From assembly GCA_008360955.1 (NCBI GenBank), contig LUCM01009921.1, positions 28,142 through 92,141 of the forward strand: a DNA stretch of 64,000 nucleotides, given 5' to 3'. This document shows positions 58,985-64,000 of this stretch, one piece after another. The DNA is from Fasciolopsis buskii. Its lineage: Eukaryota; Platyhelminthes; Trematoda; Plagiorchiida; Fasciolidae. The translations under genes and the position numbers were made by a program. How positions within the stretch are numbered: the first letter of the stretch is position 1; each line of letters begins with the position of its first letter. The notes below the pieces were generated by a model. That model was given only the letters and a program-made list of their open reading frames with translations, had not been told where the DNA came from and made no database searches.

Positions 58985-60284
58985 AACAACGCTCAATAGC
59001 AAAAATGGCATTTCTGCTTTCTGAAATTTGAAGCTGTAAGTTCTGTGATGCTGATTCCGTTAACGTTTATCAGAATGTACGTAAAGCCATAACTTTAGGC
59101 ACAATGGTAAATAAGGACCAAGTTGGAGTAATTTTCAAACCAGCATAGAGTTCTAATTCCAAAAATGTTTCTTAAATTAACAAATAGCCAATCAAGACAT
59201 AGTTAAGCTGCACTATACTAAGCATCGGTGCGAACAAACAAAAACTTGAACATGTAGAGGATGCGACTATCTCATTTCAGATGAAACTGTACCAAAATAT
59301 CTGTGGGTAACAAGTGTGACCACTGTACTTTGAAATATGCCACCGCATTTGGCGGGAATATTTTATGGGGGCTATTAGTGAGCGAGAGTTTGGGAAAATG
59401 GACTCAGAGAAGTGCAGTTGGTAGAAGATGGTAGTTGCAGATAACAAATGCTACATTTAATCTTAGAAGACCTGCAGGTAGTCTTAAACAAAGTAAGGGA
59501 ATAGTGAATATTTTATGTTTCACAGTGATTCACCACGGAGTCTCAGTGTCCTAGCACAGTATTAGTAAACCGTGAAAGCACTGGGCAACTGTTTTATCTT
59601 TTGTAGGAATTATCATCGGTGGTTAGCCGCTACACTAAAACTATGGCCCGAACCGAGGATGAACGATTATAGACCGAAATAAAATCCTGACCCTCTAACC
59701 TAGCTGGGGAAGGCCTAATGACCAGCTAAGCATTAGTTCTACGAGATGAATCATCTGGAAATTGTACTCAACCTTCCAGCACTGCAAAATAGTAAAGCTT
59801 TGTATGGTTGTTTGTACCGTCCTACAACAAGGTTGTCCTTCATCTGGAAAGCAAACAGTTTGCAGCCTTGGAAATCTATTGATGAATAAGAGCGCACTAG
59901 TAAGCAGTTTTGATGCTCTTTAAGCCATTCATTTGACTTACTGACAAAGAGAATTGCTTTTGTCGTTCATCTCTTATTCTTTTCCTAGTTTGGTTTGATG
60001 GATATGCACTGTTGGTGGATTCTCACAGAGATGGGGCAATTGTACAGCTTTCTTAATGGCACGTTATGCATTGATTCATCGTAATAAATGATTAAGAAAT
60101 CTTGCTGAATCAATCCCCATTAAAAACTAACAAAATGTATTAACAATTATTGGAGAATGGTATATTGTATGAGTACATATTTGTTGACTGGTGATGGGTC
60201 TGAATTCGCTGCCCACAAGAATCGACTCTTCACATTGCTTCCATTTTTGTCCTCTCAACGAAAATTGAGTACATTTTATTAGTA
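58985..60284. other. No recognisable gene
   Basis: AT-rich sequence with only short frames on both strands. Confidence 0.5.
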
Positions 60285-60482
60285 GGAGATTGGATGTTTT
60301 CATCCTAAGGCGTTCGACTCAGAATCGTTCGTCCCGGGTTCGCGTCCCAGTTCGGGCGCGGTCCATATGCACTGCTGATGATTCCTTACAAGGATGAAAC
60401 ACCTGTACAGTGCTTTCATGGTTTCCTTATGGTGAGTTGAGCGATGATATCACATGGTGAATTATTTCATGAAAATTGAGCA
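60285..60482 (+). mobile_element. tRNA-like short element (SINE-like), copy 3
   Basis: A short attggatgttttcatc start is followed directly by the core (60305-60385: aaggcgttcgactcagaatc, then cgggttcgcgtcccagttcg, then ccatatgcac). Downstream, 60386-60475 is the reverse complement of the upstream arm of copies 1 and 2 (gtacagtgctttcatggttt, ggtgagttgagcgatgatat, tttcatgaaa). The upstream arm seems deleted here. Confidence 0.68.
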
Positions 60483-60893
60483 CTCAAAATGCGATGGTGC
60501 CTTCGAATTCTTATTGTTGACCTAGTGAACCGGCGGTGCACCGCGTTTCTCGAGATCGAGGTACATGAATGCTGATGAACCATAACTTGTTAGCTTCGAG
60601 TTCGCTTAAACAAGCATATTTCAACCACTTGACTAATTGTTGAGTAATACCTACGGTAGTTGACTAATCCAAGAGCTGATTAGTCACAGTTCTGCATGAC
60701 CAACAATATGCGTGAGTTAGGCTTCCCGTGATGGAGATCCCTGTGATTGTTTTATACGTAGAGACGTTGAAGTACCCCACACGACAAAAGCTAACAAACG
60801 GAAGACGGTTCTAAAGCTAGGCAACCTGATGGTCCTGATTGCGACTGTCACAAGCAGTAGCGTCGATTCGACCACTATTTGAAGCTGAAACTA

Positions 60894-61290
60894 CTACAGC
60901 TCCTGAGGAACAGCTGGCCGATCTAGTTGAGAATGTTCACGTGAAAATGGCGCGACTGAGGCTTTATGTTTACAATTCATTTCTATGAGTTTGGTATCCG
61001 GAATAGCCGATACGAAGAATGAATAAATCGGGATCATGTGTACTTCCTCGTTTTGGAACTTGCATTCTTTCATACGCTCGAATTGCGGCCAGTTCTTGAA
61101 ACCGACTTTCATTTGTTAGCTTGATTTCTGATGGTCTATTTCGAACAAGAAATCCGAGGCTCCGTTCATCTGCTCTCCTGGGATTGCATTGACGCCCTTA
61201 AAGACTGCATAAGCCAGAGCATCCGAACATACGGTGGAAAGTAGAATTCCGACTGTTTTGAATGCTTTGTGCGTTTCTGATCCTTATTAA
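60894..61290 (-). CDS. Candidate coding stretch, unrecognised, in changing frames
   Basis: On the minus strand three consecutive or overlapping open stretches look protein-like: one with SEFYFPPYVRMLWLMQSLR near 61255-61200, one with NAIPGEQMNGASDFLFEI near 61190-61140, and one with RFQELAAIRAYERMQVPKR near 61105-61045. They are in different frames, so this is either a decayed coding region or exons with unusual structure. No family is recognised. Confidence 0.2.
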
Positions 61291-62268
61291 GTAATGCAAA
61301 CAATTAGCATGTTCGATAGATCAGATGTGATCGGTTATCAAAATCTGTTCCAGATTCAGCTGGGCTTTTAAGGCTTCTCCTAATGGGAGATGTTTTTCAG
61401 TCTGATAATAAGTCTGTCTTTATCTCACCAAACTTTTTGTTCTCGTTTTTAGATTACCTTGGTGGACATAACGATGTGTTCCATTTCGTCTTCGCCGAAC
61501 TAATGGCTTTATTAAAAATACTGGACTAGGGAGGTGCCGGTATCAGACACCTAAAATAGTTTGTAGAAAGTGCTCTTACAGACTGTACAGTATCTGTGTG
61601 AACATCAGTACCTATGTGAAACGACTCACGAGAAGAATTTTCAGTGATTCACGTTCATTCATCCCACAAGGGCGTTATCACTCGTGCGTGTCTCCTGATT
61701 CACTGGCAAAAAATACATGGCGATTTACGTGCTTGTGTTTGTCCGTCGCTATGCTATTGTGTCACATCGTACTCATTTTTCACGTAAACGGGAAAAAGAT
61801 CTTCACGATGTTAAAGTTCGCCTTGTTTTTAGTTAAAATTTCGGAATTTTAATGTGACGGTATTTTTCTTTTCTAAAACTTGATCGTGAATGCACCTAAA
61901 TAATCAAATAAATGCATCCTTGGATAAATGTTAGCTAGCTGGATCCAAATAATTTTTCAATTTTCTAGTGTTTTTGTGTAAGTTGGATTTTACTTCATGA
62001 AGATATAGAGAAAATAATAGGCTTCACTGTTATTTCTTCTTAACTTCAGTTGGACCTGGTGCCTCCTTCCGGTTGGACATAGGGAGATAGCCATCATATT
62101 ATTGGTTTTCCTTTATTAAGTTGAACTGATGACCCAACAAATGAACAAGAACAAACAGCGACATTTTTGATTACGTGGGGGGTCTTCACCTCAAATTTAT
62201 TTTCTTTGTAAAATTCCATAGCGATCTATTAGTGACACTAAAGGACGGCGAAAATGACTGACAAATAG
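61291..62268. other. No recognisable gene
   Basis: The interval has short open frames only, including an 84-codon one at 61598-61852 with hydrophobic residues but no supporting signal. Confidence 0.45.
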
Positions 62269-62493
62269 AAAGGGCTGTAGATGCTTGTCTCTCAGAGACA
62301 GATTATCTAGTAGAGGCGTATGAAGCCGAACCCTTGGTGACCGGTGCTACAGAGAGCGCCGGAAGTGCTCGATTTTCGATTAGAAATTATCTGAATGACC
62401 TGAAATTCCAACCACTGGATTGCAACGATTCGCAAACGCTCTATTCCACCTTGCAGACATACAAATCGAGTCATCTGACCAGTATTGAAGGGG
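62269..62493 (+). CDS. Candidate symmetric (phase 1-1) exon, unknown protein
   Basis: An acceptor-like gacaaatag ends at 62268 and a GTAGGT donor starts at 62494. Between them 225 nt (75 codons) are open, in phase 1 at both ends. The residues look ordered and soluble: ETDYLVEAYEAEPLV, then SARFSIRNYLNDLKFQPLD, then SQTLYSTLQTYKSSHL. I do not recognise the family. The opposite-strand frame is a shadow. Confidence 0.35.
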
Positions 62494-64000
62494 GTAGGTG
62501 TCCCCTGATACGAATCTGTACCTCATCTTGCGAAGCCGGATAATTCTGAGTGCAGAGAAGAACCCGGAAGGACAACTGATGGCTTGACAATGAAGCACGG
62601 AAGTGTAGACTCTTGTGTGGTGAACTCTTCATAAAAGTGCCTTCTTTCCTCTTTCCCCTCTCATCGCTGTCCTTTTCCGTCACGTTTCAGATACTATTTA
62701 ATCTGTACACAGCGTTTGCTGTTCGACGATATATTGAGCCCAATAACCATATATATATATATATATATAGCTTTAGGACTGTCGAAATCAATCAGCGAAG
62801 AATTATGTTAACGGTATCGATTTTCCCTAATTAGTAAGATCGATTCATTTCATCACGTAAGTACTTGATCCGGTTGAACAGTCAACACGAATCAAATCTG
62901 TTGTAGAGCGTGCGGTTAAATGTCCTCCCTACACACGGGCGATAATGTTCTGCTTGCTCCCTGCAGGACAAACTGTGCAATCACTTTTCTGCCCTGCACG
63001 TAGGATGCCACCATTTCGCTTAAGCGGAAAACCAGACCAAACCGGTTAAGCTGTGTTGTTAACCCCAAGTACGACCGATTCGGTACGGCCTGACTTGGTT
63101 CATTTCACGCCTGCATGAGTGATAATTTAGCTAGCTGGACAAAGGCCTCGTGGGTTATGGTGAAAACCGGTATGCACACCAGGTCGCGGTCCAATTAACT
63201 GATGCACGAAATATCCTGTGACTCCACATGCTTGACATTGTTCACATACACACGTTTTTCACATGACTTGAACTAGTGTTTACTATGCAGTACATATAAC
63301 AACAATTTCTGTGTTGGTAAAAACAACGACAATAGACGCAAACAGACTATGGATTCAAGTCTCTCCATATTCTGAAAGGTGATAGTCAAACGGGGTCACA
63401 AATAAAACCAACCAACATGATGAAACCTTGGTCAGGCCGTGACCTCTGCTATGCCCAAGTTTGACATGGTTCAAATCAAATAATCGATTTGGTGGTTAAT
63501 TATTATCTTCTTGCCAGTTACCATAAAACTATCTATTTTCCTAAGAAAAATAGAAAATTCATTTATCCGGTAATGTACTTTTCTCGTGGTAATGAAGTCT
63601 CAGCAACGAAATGTTTATAAGATGGGTGTGCAGTGAAGCACAGCAAAAGTCAACCCATGATGACAACAGCCCGACTCGCGGACTCAATGTGGACGATTCG
63701 ATACGAGAATTACGGTTTGTAATACATCTTTTTGTTAGGCCTAAACCCATGCTAATGCGTACTGCTGTGGAAATCAAATGGTTTGGTTTACAAACAGAGT
63801 TTTCCCATTTACGCTTATTGGTCAGAAAGTACTGTCTTTCGATAAAGATTAGTTTACCGAAATATCTCAAAATTACGAATCCCGTTATGCAATGGGGGTT
63901 TTCAAAATTCCCTACTGTTTACCTCGCATTCTGTCGGATTACATATTTGTTGACATTTGGTCCAGCGGTTTTCGTTCGCCCTCGAAAGATTGGCTTCTTC
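62494..64000. other. No recognisable gene
   Basis: A (TA)n run lies at about 62749-62769. A minus-strand open frame of 103 codons (63559-63870) shows no motif. Confidence 0.45.
62749..62769. repeat. (TA)n microsatellite
   Basis: About ten uninterrupted AT units. Confidence 0.9.

Noticed and set aside
60305..60385. A functional tRNA gene
   Set aside because: The A- and B-box-like words are there, but no acceptor stem or proper anticodon arm folds, and the core recurs with flanking repeat arms at two other places.
63559..63870. 103-codon minus-strand frame
   Set aside because: No family motif, splice signal or neighbouring evidence.

Overview
The window looks like nuclear DNA of a parasitic flatworm (Platyhelminthes, probably a trematode or tapeworm). 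The reasons are one split animal gene with very small and very large introns, many RTE-like, CR1-like and Penelope-like retroelement remnants, tRNA-like short repeats, and no prokaryotic gene organisation. The species cannot be named from sequence alone.

Only one host gene is recognised with confidence: a TMEM55/PIP4P (phosphatidylinositol-4,5-bisphosphate 4-phosphatase-like) gene on the + strand. Its exons are 24503-24657, 24691-24822, 30879-31269 and 33625-33737, and they join in frame to about 262 residues. They carry paired Cys-x-x-Cys motifs, the CX5R motif, two membrane segments and a stop codon. The proline-rich N-terminal exon was not found. Introns are 33 nt, about 6.1 kb and about 2.4 kb; the large ones are filled with retrotransposon debris. 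A few further open stretches with plausible splice signals (50854-51081, 53393-53664, 62269-62493 on +; 58769-58984, 60894-61290 and 32266-32620 on -) may be exons of unrecognised genes and are given low confidence.

Layout: 1-100 is the 3' end of a CR1-like LINE with an ATT tail. 1420-7115 is a long, decayed CR1-like LINE (ORF1, endonuclease, reverse transcriptase, 3' tail). 8200-9338 holds a pair of inverted repeats. 9340-19700 is mostly unassigned, with another LINE 3' end at 16190-16255. 19715-20005, 44125-44400 and 60285-60482 are three copies of a tRNA-like short element. 21966-22040 is a further LINE tail, and 22376-22592 is a fold-back repeat. 24503-33737 is the TMEM55 gene with nested elements. 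34030-43190 is a cluster of RTE-like elements, including one copy (41798-43189) with a good 3' end and a likely target-site duplication. 45039-45159 is a near-perfect 66-bp palindrome related to the 22.4 kb fold-back. 45480-46680 is another decayed non-LTR element. 48630-48990 and 56545-57790 are minus-strand reverse transcriptase remnants. 55250-56470 is a Penelope-like element with reverse transcriptase and GIY-YIG parts.

All mobile elements seen are broken by stops, frameshifts or deletions, so none looks autonomous. The most interesting observations are the tRNA-like short element flanked by inverted arms, the fold-back repeat holding a hammerhead-like core, and a 319-bp identical block shared by two RTE copies next to indel-ridden sequence, which may be an assembly artefact.
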